A stretch of DNA of 64,000 nucleotides, from NCBI RefSeq assembly GCF_026262505.1, contig NC_067204.1, positions 20,925,300-20,989,299 on the forward strand. The letters run 5' to 3'. This stretch comes from Trichomonas vaginalis G3 (taxonomy: Eukaryota; Parabasalia; Trichomonadida; Trichomonadidae). Shown here one piece after another: positions 21,283 to 33,558 of this stretch (position 1 is the stretch's first letter; every line of letters starts with the position of its first letter). The notes beneath the pieces were generated by a model. The model worked only from the letters and a program-made list of their open reading frames with translations. It ran no database searches and was not told the origin of the DNA. The translations under genes and the position numbers were made by a program.

Positions 21283-23932
21283 AGGGTGCACCCGTATGTA
21301 CGTTTATTTGAGAGGAGGAGGATTACCCTCTCAATTTTGAGGGATTCGTTAGTTTATTTTCTCGATGAATATGCAATAAAATTTGATTTTTACCTTATCA
21401 ATATACTTCATATAATATACACATGTTCATGTAAAAACTTTTTTCCAAAATCCTCAGGAATTAAGGGATTTTTGAATTTTAAGAATTTTTTTCGAATTTT
21501 TTCGCAAAAAAAGTATTTTCAGAATATAGATCCGTATTTTTCCCAAGTGAGCGGGGTATCTCCAATCCCAGCCCTATCGTCCTCCCAGTGTCAGTTTTCA
21601 ATATAAAATCCAAATTTTTTTTTGAAAATAAAAATTTCGAGAAATTTTTCTGATTTTTTTTCTTTGATTTCAATAATTCAAAATAAATTTGGGAGTAAAA
21701 AGACACTATTTAATGAAATTCATATGAGTGAATGTGGATAAATACTCTCAAAACATACAATTTATCTATTTTTTCTTTATATTATCAACTAATTAGTGAT
21801 AATTTTTTTTGAATCAGATTTTTTTTTCATTAAAAACATAATATATAACACAACAATGATGCACACATACGTATCTACACATCAAAATATAAAGCTTGTT
21901 TTGGTCTGGGCATCCCAACCCAAAATTCTTTAAAAATTGAATAAAATTGAATACTTGGGGCTGGGATACCCATCCCAAAACCGAATTGAATTTTTTGAAT
22001 TAAAGAATATATTTATGTATTTATAATATACATGTGATGTCTATAAAAAAATACTAAATTCTAAAAAAAATTCAATTTATTCAAAACGTATACTAAGTGA
22101 TCACTTCATTAGTAGGATCAGCAATCCTACTAAATGGTGAGAACGCCACTAACTAAAAAGGGAGTCCTTGGAGCTCTTGATCTCTTGTCAGTAGAGTTCA
22201 TAATGAGGCATGGCATCTACTGATTAGAGATCAGAGCAATCCTACCTTACCTTCAGGAGCTACAAAGCTCCTAATCGTTACGAGAGGGAGCCTTGGAGCT
22301 CCTGAAGCTCATCAGCAGAGGCTATTTAGCATTTGGGCCTCTTCTGATGAAAGATGCGAAACACGTCTACGAACCAGGAGCTTCAAAACTTCTAATCCTT
22401 ACTAAAGGGAGCTTTGGAGCTCCTGAGTCTCCATCAACAGAGTCCCAGATGGTAAATGTCCTTTGCTGATGAAAGATGCGAAACACATCTACGAACCAGG
22501 AGCTCCAAAGCTCCTAATCCTTACGAAAGGGAGCCTTGGAGCTCCTGAAACTCCTTTTACTATAAAATAGGACAGTTTTCTTCTGAGGTTCTCATCAAAT
22601 CTAAGACTTCAGAAGAAAGCTGTCCTATCAATGTATACTTACACTCTCATGGACTACAAGTGTACAATTTTAAGGCAGAGATTATCCGAGGCCTCTCATC
22701 AAATGAGGGACCTCGATAATCTCTACCTTAAGTAGTCAAATAACTTTTCTCACTATTTAGGAACAAAAGAACAAGAGTTGGAGTACTTTAAGGCAAGATT
22801 CTTCCGAAATCTCTCATCGAATGAGAGACTTCGGAAGGACCTTGCCAAATCCTTGAACGCCAATATCCTTGGAACTGAGCTAGAACCAGGGAGAAGTAGC
22901 ATACTATAGAGCACGATGGTAATCTCGGAAATGCTTATATCGCCCCAAGCACAATATTTAAGAAGTCTAACTCATATATACAAGAAGTCAGGCTGAATAG
23001 ATATTGTGCATATGGTTTGCAGAACTCTCATGATATTTAAAATTCATGTTATCCCAAAAAGGTGACACTTTGGGTGTATCGTCCATCCCAGGGATGCAAA
23101 AATCACATCACCTTGGATCTATATTTCAGAACAGCCTTAACGGCTAAGATTTAGGAACAATGTTAAGTATCAAAAAGAAAGGAGGTCTGATATAGACAAC
23201 ATATATCGTTGAAGGTTGAAAAAATCTCTAATATTTGAGCCCAAAATTTCAAATTTTAATTTTTTGAAAAAAGAGGCCACCCGTATGTACGTTTATTTGA
23301 GAGGTGGAGGATTATATTTTTGAAAGGGTGAAACATTATAAATATGTTAATTATATAATAATATGTATTATTATAAAAAAGAAAAAATAAAGCACGTTAA
23401 AATTTTTCTTTCTTGATTTTTTACAAAATCTACTTAGAATTATGCAAAATATGACTAAATAATTATAAATTTCAAGTTAAATTTTAATTTTGATAAATAA
23501 TTTAAATTTCAAAATATCAAGTTCAGTTCGACTATGTATGTAGTAATTCCTCAATAAAGTGCCAAAACCCTATTAAAATATATGAACATTTTCAACATTT
23601 TAATGTTTTTATTTAAAAATTTGATGGAATATGAGCTTCAAACAATTATTATGTAAATAAAAATAATTAAATATATGTATTTATTCGTATTACAACCGTA
23701 GTAAGTCGATTCTTCCTTTCTTCTACTGAGATTTGAATTTGATTGCGAATTGTAAAGAGATTCAAAGGGAAAATACTAGCGGATAAAAACTACCTCCATG
23801 AAAGGGTCATAATGGACTCAAGTTGTATTTTTTGATATTTTTTGCTTTTCGAGCCTAAATAGGTAGCCAAGATAATGCCTAAAAATAAGGTTCTAAATTC
23901 TGAAGTTTACATGATCCTCTCGTGTGCACCCT
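21283..23932. mobile_element. 2.65-kb non-coding TIR element (AGGGTGCAC family)
   Basis: Left end AGGGTGCACCCG and right end, read inward, AGGGTGCACACG; both are flanked by TA (21281-21282 and 23933-23934). The nine end bases match the 184-bp MITE at 13988-14171. A stretch of about 37 bp near the left end (ACCCGTATGTACGTTTATTT onward) recurs internally at 23279-23315, suggesting rearrangement or nesting. No transposase frame is visible. The middle is unusually G+C rich and full of stem-loops. Confidence 0.55.
22178..22846. repeat. Array of at least nine stem-loops
   Basis: Two kinds of hairpin alternate in the first part. Type A has stem CAGGAGCTCCAA / TTGGAGCTCCTG, at 22254-22304, 22375-22425 and 22497-22547. 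Type B is at 22178-22233 (TGATCTCTTGTCAGTAGA paired with TCTACTGATTAGAGATCA), 22310-22349 and 22432-22471 (both CATCA-CAGAG stems). Three longer hairpins follow at 22567-22628, 22671-22730 and 22792-22846. Each has an arm of 20-27 bp; two share the apex CTCTCATC-AATGAG and the first has a decayed version (TCTCATCAAAT). Their lower stems differ in sequence but stay paired. No open frame spans the array. Confidence 0.8.
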
Positions 23933-23935
23933 TAA

Positions 23936-25179
23936 CAATAGTGCCAATTCAGTAGCATATTTTAAAACTTGGATTAGTTTGGTATTTCTTTAATAATATA
24001 TGATGACATTGAAGAATAATGAGCTTAATCTCTAAGGGCATCCGGTTTCAAATTTCTGACAAAAAAATTTGAAAATTGTAGTTTTACCATTTTAATTTTA
24101 CCAATATACGATTTACTTAATAAACTGCTACGAATTGTATTTAAAATGATTTATTGTAAAAAATCTTTAAAAACTAAAAATTGGGGATTTGGGATTGAAA
24201 TATCTTTAAAAATGGCTAATATAATGATTTAAAATTATTTAGAATAAAAAATATTCAATACTAATAATAAATGAATTAAAATCTATATGCTAACTAACAA
24301 ATTCAAGTAATTTTAGATTTTTATGTAGCAATACTAAACATTGTGATGAATACTGATACTATTTTTTCTTTCTTAGTACAAATACTTGTAAATGACTGAA
24401 AAATGCTCAATCATTCCAATTGTTCATTATCAACATATTCTTTATGAATAGACAAGGATATGAACCCAATAAAATATTCTTATGTCGTGGAAACATTTTA
24501 AATTGAATTTAATTTAACTATTTTAACTTAAATTTGAATAAAAATCTCATAAACTTTATTGCTTATGATTGGATTAAGTATTAATTATGAGCTGTCAATC
24601 TATTATTAATAAAATATGATGAACAAAGATTTGCAATAAAATTCAATTCAATATTTGCATTATTTAGGAGGTTTAGTTATGCATGAATATAGATAACGTT
24701 TCTCCCAAGTAATTTGTGATGTTTTTTTTGATATGGAAGGAATAATTGAAGATTATCTTTGAAAATAATTGTTCACTTAATATAAATACAAACTATTGTA
24801 ACCATATGTGTAAATCTTATTGGTATGTAGATAAATTTAATGGTGAATTTGTTTATCTATTTTGATAAAATTCATTTTTTCATTCGATAATTTTTCAAAT
24901 CATAGTCATTATTCATGTATATTAACATGGCCTGTTTTTGTGATTACTACATATAATAGCAACTTTTTGCTGAATGAATAAAAAATATCTGTTAATTACT
25001 AACCGAATTACTATTCTAGAACTACAAAAAATATTTTGATGCAAATCTATTCATTTTGTGAGAGTTTTGCAATTTTTTCAAAATTTATAGTTTGAGATGA
25101 TGGATTACCCATGAATTTCGAAAAAAAATCAAAATGAAAGAGTTCTTAATATAGAATGTTTTTGATATAAAAAAAAGGT
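23936..25179. other. Intergenic region up to the first Polinton
   Basis: Very AT-rich, with many short A and T runs and no gene I can support. It ends in an A-run (25169-25176) followed by GGT and the Polinton terminus. Confidence 0.5.
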
Positions 25180-25183
25180 AGTG

Positions 25184-25214
25184 GGGCTTCCAGGCGCGTT
25201 GCGCCCTCTAGCCC
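25184..25214. other. Terminal hairpin of Polinton copy 1
   Basis: Outer stem GGGCT (25184-25188) pairs with AGCCC (25210-25214). Inner stem GGCGC (25193-25197) pairs with GCGCC (25201-25205) around GTT. The same fold with an altered but still paired inner stem occurs at copy 2 (48610-48640). Confidence 0.7.
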
Positions 25215-25514
25215 ATAAGAAATTTTTCCCAAGACCCAAGAGGAGGACCGAACCTCAGCCGACCAGCCGTTGACTTTTTTGTAGAGCACTCAAAATAGTA
25301 TAACTTTGTCCGGACAAGTAAGGGTCTATCGTCGCTACAGGAAAAATTACAAGCGTTCCAAGGAAGTATACTTTGAGAAGCCTTTTTCCCCTTATAGAAT
25401 GAGATAGGATGGTTATTTTACAAAACTGACAACACTTTGACCGAGTAGTTTTTTGTGCTGAACAAAAAGTGTCATATAAACATCTGTCAAAAACAGTTTT
25501 TTACTTCACTTAAA

Positions 25515-28500
25515 ATGCCACGTAAGCTACGTAAGAATATACGTAAGAGGAAGGGAGCATTGAAACATCCAATAGTAAAACTGACACCACAACAACAGTT
25601 GCAACAACAAATGATGAATAACCCCACTATGTTGCAACAAATGTCAAGCAACCCTATGCTTTTAAACCGAGTTATTGGTGCACAGAGTGGAGGTTTAAGA
25701 GCGGCACTTTTAGCGAAAATGGCAGGCTATGGTGGAGCTGCAGACGGAACAGCCTATAACCCTCAAAGTCAAATGAATTTGAGTTCACTCAAAAATCAAA
25801 TAACAGATGTCAAAAAGTCAAACATAGACATACAGAAACAAATAAGTGAAAACGAAAAGAAACTAGAATATGACAGACAGACAAAGAAACTCAATGAGTT
25901 AAACGTAGAGAAAAAGAAGAAAGAAGAACAACTGAAAGAACTAAGTACAGAGGAATATGCGAAAAAAGTGTCAGAAAAAGCAGCAGAAGTAGCAAAAATG
26001 GAACAAGATGTTATAAATTTGAAAAACCATACTACTCAATATAAAGTACTGAAAGATGAAGAAATAAAACAAAAGGCCCTGAAGACATATATGGATAGCG
26101 ATGAGTATAAAAAAGAAGTTGAAGCAAATGTAAAGGCAGAAAAACTTTTACAGTTGCAAAACCAAACCGTACAGTATGAAAACTTAGCACAAGAAAGTAA
26201 AAATAACGACGCAGCCATGCAAAAGGCAATGAAAAGCGCAGAATATATAAAAGCTAATAATGACTGGTTAGATGCCCAAGCCAACGCTAAAGCAGCCCAA
26301 CTTATAGGGTCAATAAGGACAAAAATACAAGCGGATGAAGAAAGTTCAAATGAAGCTTTAATGAATGCTGACTTTAAGAATGCCTTCGAAGCTCTTCATA
26401 GTAAGGTGAAACTAGTGAACGACTTCTCATCTGGAAAGAAACTGAAGTCTGAAGGTTTCGACAAAGAGTTAAGAGAAGTAGCACAAAATATGACGAAAAT
26501 AACAGATGCAGCAACGAGACAGGCAGTTCAAAGTGCCTATGACGCCGTTAGAGCAACTGTTGTGGAAAGTCAAGAAAAAGAGTTACAACAGACCAAAACA
26601 GACCTAGTAAATGCTTTCTTAAAAACGAAAAGTCAGGTAGGACATTATGCTGCAGATGGAACATATGTGCCAGCTGGTGGAACTTATATACCACCAAAAC
26701 CTCCAAGAGAAGCACCTGCACCAGGACTACCTAAAACATTTACATCGTCACATGGACACAGACACAGGCATGCACCAAAACCAACACAACAACCAACAGT
26801 TCAAAATCCAGCACCACAACAACAACCAACACAACAACCAACAGTTCAAAATCCAGTACAGCAACCAACAGTTCAAAATCCAGCACAGCAACCAACAGTT
26901 CAAAATCCAGCACCACAACAACAACCAACACAGCAACCAACAGTTCAAAACCCTGCACAACAACCACCTCCACAACCAGCACAACAACCACAAACAGAGC
27001 AAGGACATAAAAGAAGTAGAGAAAAAGGAAACCAAGAATTCTTAAAAATGCTTAAGGAAGATTATGGTTACCCAGATACTCTTGACTTTAGTGACAGATA
27101 TAAAGAAGCTATTAGAAAGTTCAAGGAAGGAAATACTGACCCGAACCTATTTAGCTTTATGGTTCAGCATAAAATCGGATATAATCTCAAACCTGGAAAA
27201 TACAAGCTCGCTAAGGGATATGATTTAATAGCATATCATCCAAATGACATGAATGAATTTACTCCGAGATATTTGGTGTCAGAGCTAAATGATAATTCAA
27301 CTCTCTTCATGAAACGCGTAAAAAATAGAGACGGAACGAAAGAAGAAAGGTTTATGAGTCCGGATGACTTAGATAGGGAACTTGTTAAAAACGGTCTCGG
27401 AATATATGAAATGCCAGCAGATGAGGTACAAGAAACTCAACAGGAAGAAGTTCAGATACAACCAGACATGGAAGAAATAGTTCAGCAACAACAGCTAGAA
27501 GAGCCTGAAGGAAACGAACAAGTCCCTCCTTTGGAAACTAACTTCACAGAACTAGATGAAGATTTGGAACAGCCGAAAAATCTTGACCCTCAACAAGTGT
27601 ATGCGGAGAATATGGAATCTTTCCAAGAGTCTAAGAAAAATTCGGCTGACATAGTAGAAGAATATCGAAAAATGTTCGCCGACATACAAAAGACTCCAAC
27701 ATCAGATGAAAATATTCAGCATAGAATGGAAGTACTGAAAGATAATGTACGCAAATACAATAATCCTTTTTACTTATGACCATATAACGTTCAATCTTTG
27801 GCTGAACTCGGTGAAAATAAAAGGTTAAATTTCAACAAAACATATAGAAATGAAACATTGTTTAAAGTTCATTCAGAACCTAACCAATATGGAAACAAAC
27901 CTACTTTTTGTTTCTGCAGACTATGGAACCTGGAACTACAATGAGATGGGGTCATAAAGCTAATCCGGATAGGTGGTTCATAAACTTACAACCTCAATTC
28001 CAAGAAGTTGTAGACGCAATGGAAGTGAATGGTGAACCAGATATAGCTGGTATTTTCAGCGCGGCTTTAATGCCATTGAAAGATATGAAAGATGCAGATA
28101 TTTTGGACCAGTATGAAATGAACATGGCTGATGGAAATATAACACCTGACGTTCTAGAACATTTATCTCAAAGAACTACACAGAACCATAGAGATGGTAT
28201 ATTTGGTGAAGAGTTTAGAAAGAAAGTTAGGGAGAGAGAAGGAAGAGAACCTATTGTACATGACCTTGCAAACGAAAGTTTGCAAAATGTCATAAAAATT
28301 ACTTTGCAGACAATGAACCGAGAATGGATGAATATTTAAGAAAACTCAAATGGACAGTACCAAATGAAATGTTAGTATTGAAAAACATGTTCCTTGACAA
28401 AATAAACCAACTACAGAAAAAATGACGCAAGACTGAAACATTGGTAAAAGCTTTCCCATTCACAAAAGATATTATTAGTAACATGGAAAGAAAACAGAAT

Positions 28501-28920
28501 GGCTACAAAAACATATATTTGGAAACGAGCTTATTCCATATGGACAAGCTCTGTTTGAAGAGCTTGAACCGGAAACTAAGGAAAGAGTCATGCAAACAAT
28601 ACGCGAAGACTCAAATACAAACTATGAAAAATCTTTCTAGATATAGGTTACCTGAGATGGGCGACCAGAGCCCAAAGGCAAAAAGGACATGGGAAATTTA
28701 CAACATACTAGGTGAACATGAGGCAAAGATGCAACAACTTGAAGCAGAGGGCATGTTACCAAAGCGACACCAAAGAAGAAGAGAAGAGTAGAACAAAGTG
28801 AAAGTAGTGAAGAAGTAACTTCATCTAGTGAAAGTAGTGGCAATGAAGGAAAAAGAAGAGTTAAAAACTCAGTCAGGAAGAAAGTAAAGCTTGGTCCGAG
28901 TGGGTTCTATTATGATATAT
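25515..28920 (+). pseudogene. Polinton copy 1: large coiled-coil, Pro/Gln-rich protein
   Basis: Fossil part. From the ATG at 25515 the product has a very basic N-terminus (PRKLRKNIRKRK), a Q/M-rich segment, a long coiled coil of Lys/Glu/Gln, a tandem region of PTVQNPA-type repeats (about 26780-26990), and a conserved globular C-terminal half. This is probably a virion or core protein of this element family; the family is unknown to me. The copy is broken. The repeat region differs in length from copy 2. Confidence 0.7.
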
Positions 28921-28954
28921 AAATCCAACTATTCTATATTTTTACCCATATGAA

Positions 28955-30563
28955 ATGTACGCCGCTCAGAATATAACGCCAACAGTTTTTGGATGCCATG
29001 AACGGAAATGTTTCCGAATGGTATAACGAATGCGACAATGCCATTAGAAGGTCAGAAATAGTTCCTGGAACTTACGAATATACAACTGCTGTTTCTTATG
29101 GAAACGTAGGTGAGTTTGGAGAAGGTTCTTCAACAACAGTAGATATTGCTTGCGACAGGTTTCATATTATTTCTATTGACAACTCATTCTTATACGTGGA
29201 ACAAGACATTGAAATAAAACCTTCTGCCAAGTTGTCTGACAAGAAAGGTTGCAATGGAATTTTCTATGTCGGATACCAATATGCTCCAGAAGTTTTCATG
29301 GGATATAAGATATATTCTAAATCTGACTTAGTTCAAACAGTAACATGGGCAAACTATGAATGTTTCGCTTTGAGAAACTCAGTACAACCACAAGCTAGAG
29401 AACAAACAGACCAGTATGCAACTATTGAAAAAATAAGAAGACTTGACCCTAACGTTCCAGGAGTTTATGTTAACCTTTCTGGACAAACTGCAGCAGCAGT
29501 AACCAAAGTAAAACTGAAACTTAGAGTTCCTTTGTCATCTTTCCTCATCTTCAGGTTTTTAAGATACTTGCCAAACTGGGCAGGAAAAATTTCTATCGAA
29601 CTTACTCCAAGCAAAAATAACTTAGTCATTGCACCAACACAAGACCCATTCAGCATTACTGTAGCTGGAATTGGCGGAGCCAAGTTCTGCGACTTTTGCA
29701 AAGACAAAGTTGACTTAGACTTTGGTTTCTCAAACCTCAACACTGAAGTAAACTATTATTTCAATGCTGCTGGAGATGCTTGGGACCCAGTTAAGTTCAC
29801 ATGCGAACAGTTTGAATGCAAGAGAATAGAAAGCAGACTTGCCGTTTATATGTTGGACCCAGATATTTCAAATGCTTTAGCTGCCAAATATATTGCAGTT
29901 CCACTTATGTTCCCTATACACCAAACATCTGTCAAAGACTTTGCAGGTGAAGTTGGAAACCAAAATCCAGGAGCCGCAGGTGCAAGAACAGATATTGCTT
30001 TAACAACTGCAATGAAACATGCAGATACTATGTTTGTACTGTTCAGACGAACTATAAATGACTATTCTTGTTTCTACAACCCTGGTATTAAATATCATAT
30101 AAACATAGATGGCAAATATTATCCAAGAGAAGAATATTCTACAGTTGAGGATATGAGGTCATACAACTTGACATTAGATGCTATGAACTTTAACAACAAC
30201 TTCACAACAACCATTAACCCTGAAATGCAAAGTTCTATTATGCCATATGTGAAAGTATGGACTCATACAGGAGGTCAAAAAACTCAATATACAAATGGAG
30301 ACCGTTCAAACTTTTGGCTTGGCATTCCATTTGCTGACTCAGAAGACTTTATGGGTGGTATTTCAACTGTTGGTACAGTTCAAATACAATATACTGGTGA
30401 CAGAGACGGTCCAGATGAATTGAGAGCAAAGAAGTTTACAAAACCAATAGCACTTTTCACGGAAGATGCTCTTTTGAAGATTCGTTCGATGAAACCTGCT
30501 GGGGCTCCTCAGATTGGCATAACGACAGCTTCCATCGAGCAGATTTTGGCAGCAGGTCAGTAA
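28955..30563 (+). pseudogene. Polinton copy 1: major capsid protein candidate
   Basis: Fossil part, about 535 residues in copy 2. Predominantly beta composition, with a central segment VPLSSFLIFRFLRYLPNWAG then KISIELTPSKNNLV. Length and the strand-rich pattern with an LP..AGKI-type connection fit the double-jelly-roll major capsid of Polintons. The assignment rests on size, position before the minor capsid, helicase and ATPase genes, and pattern; a structure comparison would decide. The copy is broken near one end. Confidence 0.6.
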
Positions 30564-30877
30564 GTTGTTCTTGAACTGACTTCTCTCCGTCAAATATTGA
30601 CAGTACGCCAGTTTTGACATAATATTGTATTATAAACTTTTCTTTAGTAATATCGGTCAGTTTTGAAGTTATATTTTTGTCTGCTTCAAGAACTTTCACC
30701 ATCTCGGTTATACCAACTTTCTTTGCTTTATGAAAATATTTTGGTTCAGCAAAGACTGCTATTCTATAACATTTTCCATTGTTTTGTGTAAAGAACTATT
30801 CTGTCAATGTATTTGTATTGTTTGTGAGTATAAACTTTGTTCTGCTTCAATTCAATAAGATATCCGAATACGTCCAT
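30457..30877 (-). CDS. Polinton copy 1: small protein converging on the capsid gene
   Basis: Fossil part equivalent to 54294-54713 of copy 2, overlapping the 3' end of the capsid gene on the other strand. Unknown family. Copy 1 does not look whole. Confidence 0.45.
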
Positions 30878-30896
30878 CTTTTATATTCTAAGTAAA

Positions 30897-31358
30897 ATGT
30901 CATTTCCGAAAAATAGAAGCGTAAGTGTTTCAAAAGGTTTAATGGCGGTGGCAGATGTGAAGTTAAATTCACCAACTCAAAAAAACAGTCAAAGTGTTGT
31001 TGTCAATGTTAAAGACAGAGATGTTGAAGTGGGGAAACCATACGAAGACGAAGATGGTATAACAATTGTTCCTGTAAAAGAACCAACATATCCTGAAGTT
31101 AGCAGAGACTTAAGTTCTGTTGCAGATATTCGAAACGACTACCAACAACTGAAAGACAAACTTCAAACTCAGGAGAAGATTTGTCAAGCTTTAAGTATAA
31201 TGTTAAACTTGGTCGAACACAACCCTGTAAAAGTGAACTCATATGTCATTGCACCTCATGAAGTTTTGAAAGAACTATTGAAACTTTTGACAGAGGCAGA
31301 CGATATAAACATCAAAGAAATAGAACCCGACATTAGTTGCTGTGGGTGTTTCATATAA
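30897..31358 (+). CDS. Polinton copy 1: small protein beginning SFPKNRSVSVSKG
   Basis: Fossil part. About 150 residues: a basic, polar N-terminus, then helical segments (QLKDKLQTQEKICQALSIML) that may be a coiled coil. Family unknown; probably a virion accessory protein given its place after the capsid gene. The copy looks shortened relative to copy 2. Confidence 0.55.
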   Translation: MSFPKNRSVSVSKGLMAVADVKLNSPTQKNSQSVVVNVKDRDVEVGKPYEDEDGITIVPVKEPTYPEVSRDLSSVADIRNDYQQLKDKLQTQEKICQALSIMLNLVEHNPVKVNSYVIAPHEVLKELLKLLTEADDINIKEIEPDISCCGCFI

Positions 31359-31480
31359 TGCCATTGACAAGATATACGTTATGAAAGGAGGTGAAACGTT
31401 GAAACTTAAAATATAGTTTCCCAGACGTTATAAAAATATTTGACGACCACAACATCTCATTAAAGTTATTTGCTAAGTAA

Positions 31481-32263
31481 ATGGCAGAAGACATAATGGT
31501 TTATACTATTACGACTAAAACCCTGAGTCATATAATTCTATAACAACAAACTTAGAAAGTCCTCAAGGACGATATTGTAAACTAACCTTAAACACAATGA
31601 CGACTAAAGCTGTTTTGCTATTTTGACACCAGAAGACTTTATTGTTGTGAATGGTAAAAAATACTCCTTTGAAGATACTTACTCAGATATACACCAACAG
31701 GTTTTGTTGACTTATTTTAATACTTTAAGTACAGGTGTAACATGTGCTGCAACTAGAGCAGGTTTCATTATGTTTGGATGTCCGACTGAGTTTACTATAA
31801 ACGATATGAGCTATAATACAAAACTTATTTCTGGTTTTTACTACCAAAGTTTCCTATAACAGGAAAAGGTGTCATACAAGGAATGTCTATTCCATTGACA
31901 TTAAGCACACAATCTTATATATTGTTTCAAACTTAGGTTCAAAGTGTTATTCGAATGTCGACAGAAACTATTATGACCAAAGATACTTATGCGTATAAAC
32001 AATACTTTCTCTGCTGGTTTGCCTATTGTTCATTCGAATGCAGAATTTTCAACCTTGTGAACTCAAACACTTTGGCAAGTATAACGTTGACATTAGTTGA
32101 CGCAAACTTTGTTCCTGTAAAACTTTTATGTCCTATGTATTTGTCAATGACGGCAGAAAGTTTCGAATTGGAAGATGCAACTGGTGAAAGTATTGTATTA
32201 CAAGAACAACTTCAACAACAAATAGCTCAAGAACAACAAATGCAACAACAAAGTCAAGAATAA
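31481..32263 (+). pseudogene. Polinton copy 1: minor capsid (penton-like) candidate
   Basis: Fossil part. A strand-rich protein of about 260 residues ending in a Gln-rich tail. Polintons usually carry a single-jelly-roll minor capsid gene close to the major capsid; position and composition suggest this one. Assignment is inference. The copy is broken. Confidence 0.45.
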
Positions 32264-32293
32264 AAAATAATATTTTTTTTATTTTTATAAAAA

Positions 32294-33523
32294 ATGTACA
32301 GAATAGATGTTTCAGATTTTTATGACTTCCAAGCATTCAGAAATATGTGTCCATTTAGAGACTATAACAAAGCAGTCGAGACTTTGAAACGTTTAGTCAT
32401 TTATGTTGACTCTGCCCCAGAATGTTATATATGAAAGAATGGGATGTAGTCTTTAACAAACCTAAAGCGACAATAGTTTCAGAACAAGAATGTAGACAGA
32501 AACTTAAGAATAAAAGTCGTACAAGTTGGCATGAAGATGTTAGATGCTTGGGATATCTTATTGTCAAAGTTAGAAGATTTTTCAGTTCGAGGTATAAAGT
32601 TCTATACACCTTCTCCAAACTTCTATTCTATCTTCACTGGATATAAATATGAACAAGTAGAATGGAAAGAAAATATTATAGAAGCTTGGTTAGACCATGT
32701 CAAAGAAATTATATGCAATGGAAACGAAAAGGTTTATGAGTATATCTTATGTTGGTTTGCAAACATCTTACAACATCCAAGTGCTAAAATGAAACTGCTC
32801 TCATTATAATTGGAAAACAAGGAACAGGTAAGAAACATTCTTTACAGATATTTTGTGCAAACTGTTAGAAGGTTATTCGAATCCGAATATGACAAACTTA
32901 GAAAACATCTGTGGCAAGTTTAACTCCTCAATAGAGAATATGAAACTTATAGTTTGCAATGAACTTCAAAGTATAGATACAACAAAAGTTTTGAACTCAG
33001 ATGCTTTGAAGAGTCTTATAACAGACAAAGTTGGAGTTGTTGAAAGAAAGTATAAAGACCAAAGAGTTTGTGAAAATGTTGCAACTTCATTATGGTTTCA
33101 AACAATGCTGTTCCGATGAAGTTAGAAAGTTCTGACAGAAGATATGTAGTTGTCAGAACGTCAAAAGCTCATATGCAAGATACAGAATATTTTGACGACT
33201 TAGCAGAAACTTTGACATCTGACTTTTACAACCACTTGTTCTCATATTTCATGACATTAGATATTTCTAAGTTCAATCCAAGACAAATTCCACATACAGA
33301 AGAGAGACAAACATTGTTAGAAGCAAACAAGAGTGTATATGAACTGTTCATAGATGAAACTGACTTTGTGTCATTAGATGAAAGGTCATTGTACGATTCG
33401 TATAAACAATATTGTCAAGAATATGGTTATATGGCAGCTTCTAAACGTACATTCTTGGCAAATGTCAAAAGTCTTTTAGATGTTCAGAATGGTGTATATA
33501 CAAAGAAAATTTTTTCTGAGTAA
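32294..33523 (+). pseudogene. Polinton copy 1: superfamily 3 (D5-like) helicase
   Basis: Fossil part. The C-terminal two thirds have the layout of SF3 helicases: a Walker A segment best seen in copy 2 (IGKQGTGKNT), then acidic strand MKLIVCNELQS, then a segment with VSNNAVPMKL and DRRYVVV, the usual sensor region. SF3 helicases unwind DNA at replication forks of viruses and plasmids. The copy is broken. Confidence 0.7.
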
Positions 33524-33558
33524 ATTTTAAAAAAATATTTTTTTATCCGATAGAAAAG

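Noticed and set aside
19984-21706. Frames of 60 to 106 codons in the long gene-free stretch
   Set aside because: Rich in Phe, Asn, Ile and Lys as expected from AT-rich random DNA; none shows a domain.
26740-27045. Frames on both strands giving QHNNQ-rich or VVLVVEVVV-rich peptides
   Set aside because: Shadows of the PTVQNPA repeat of the large Polinton protein.
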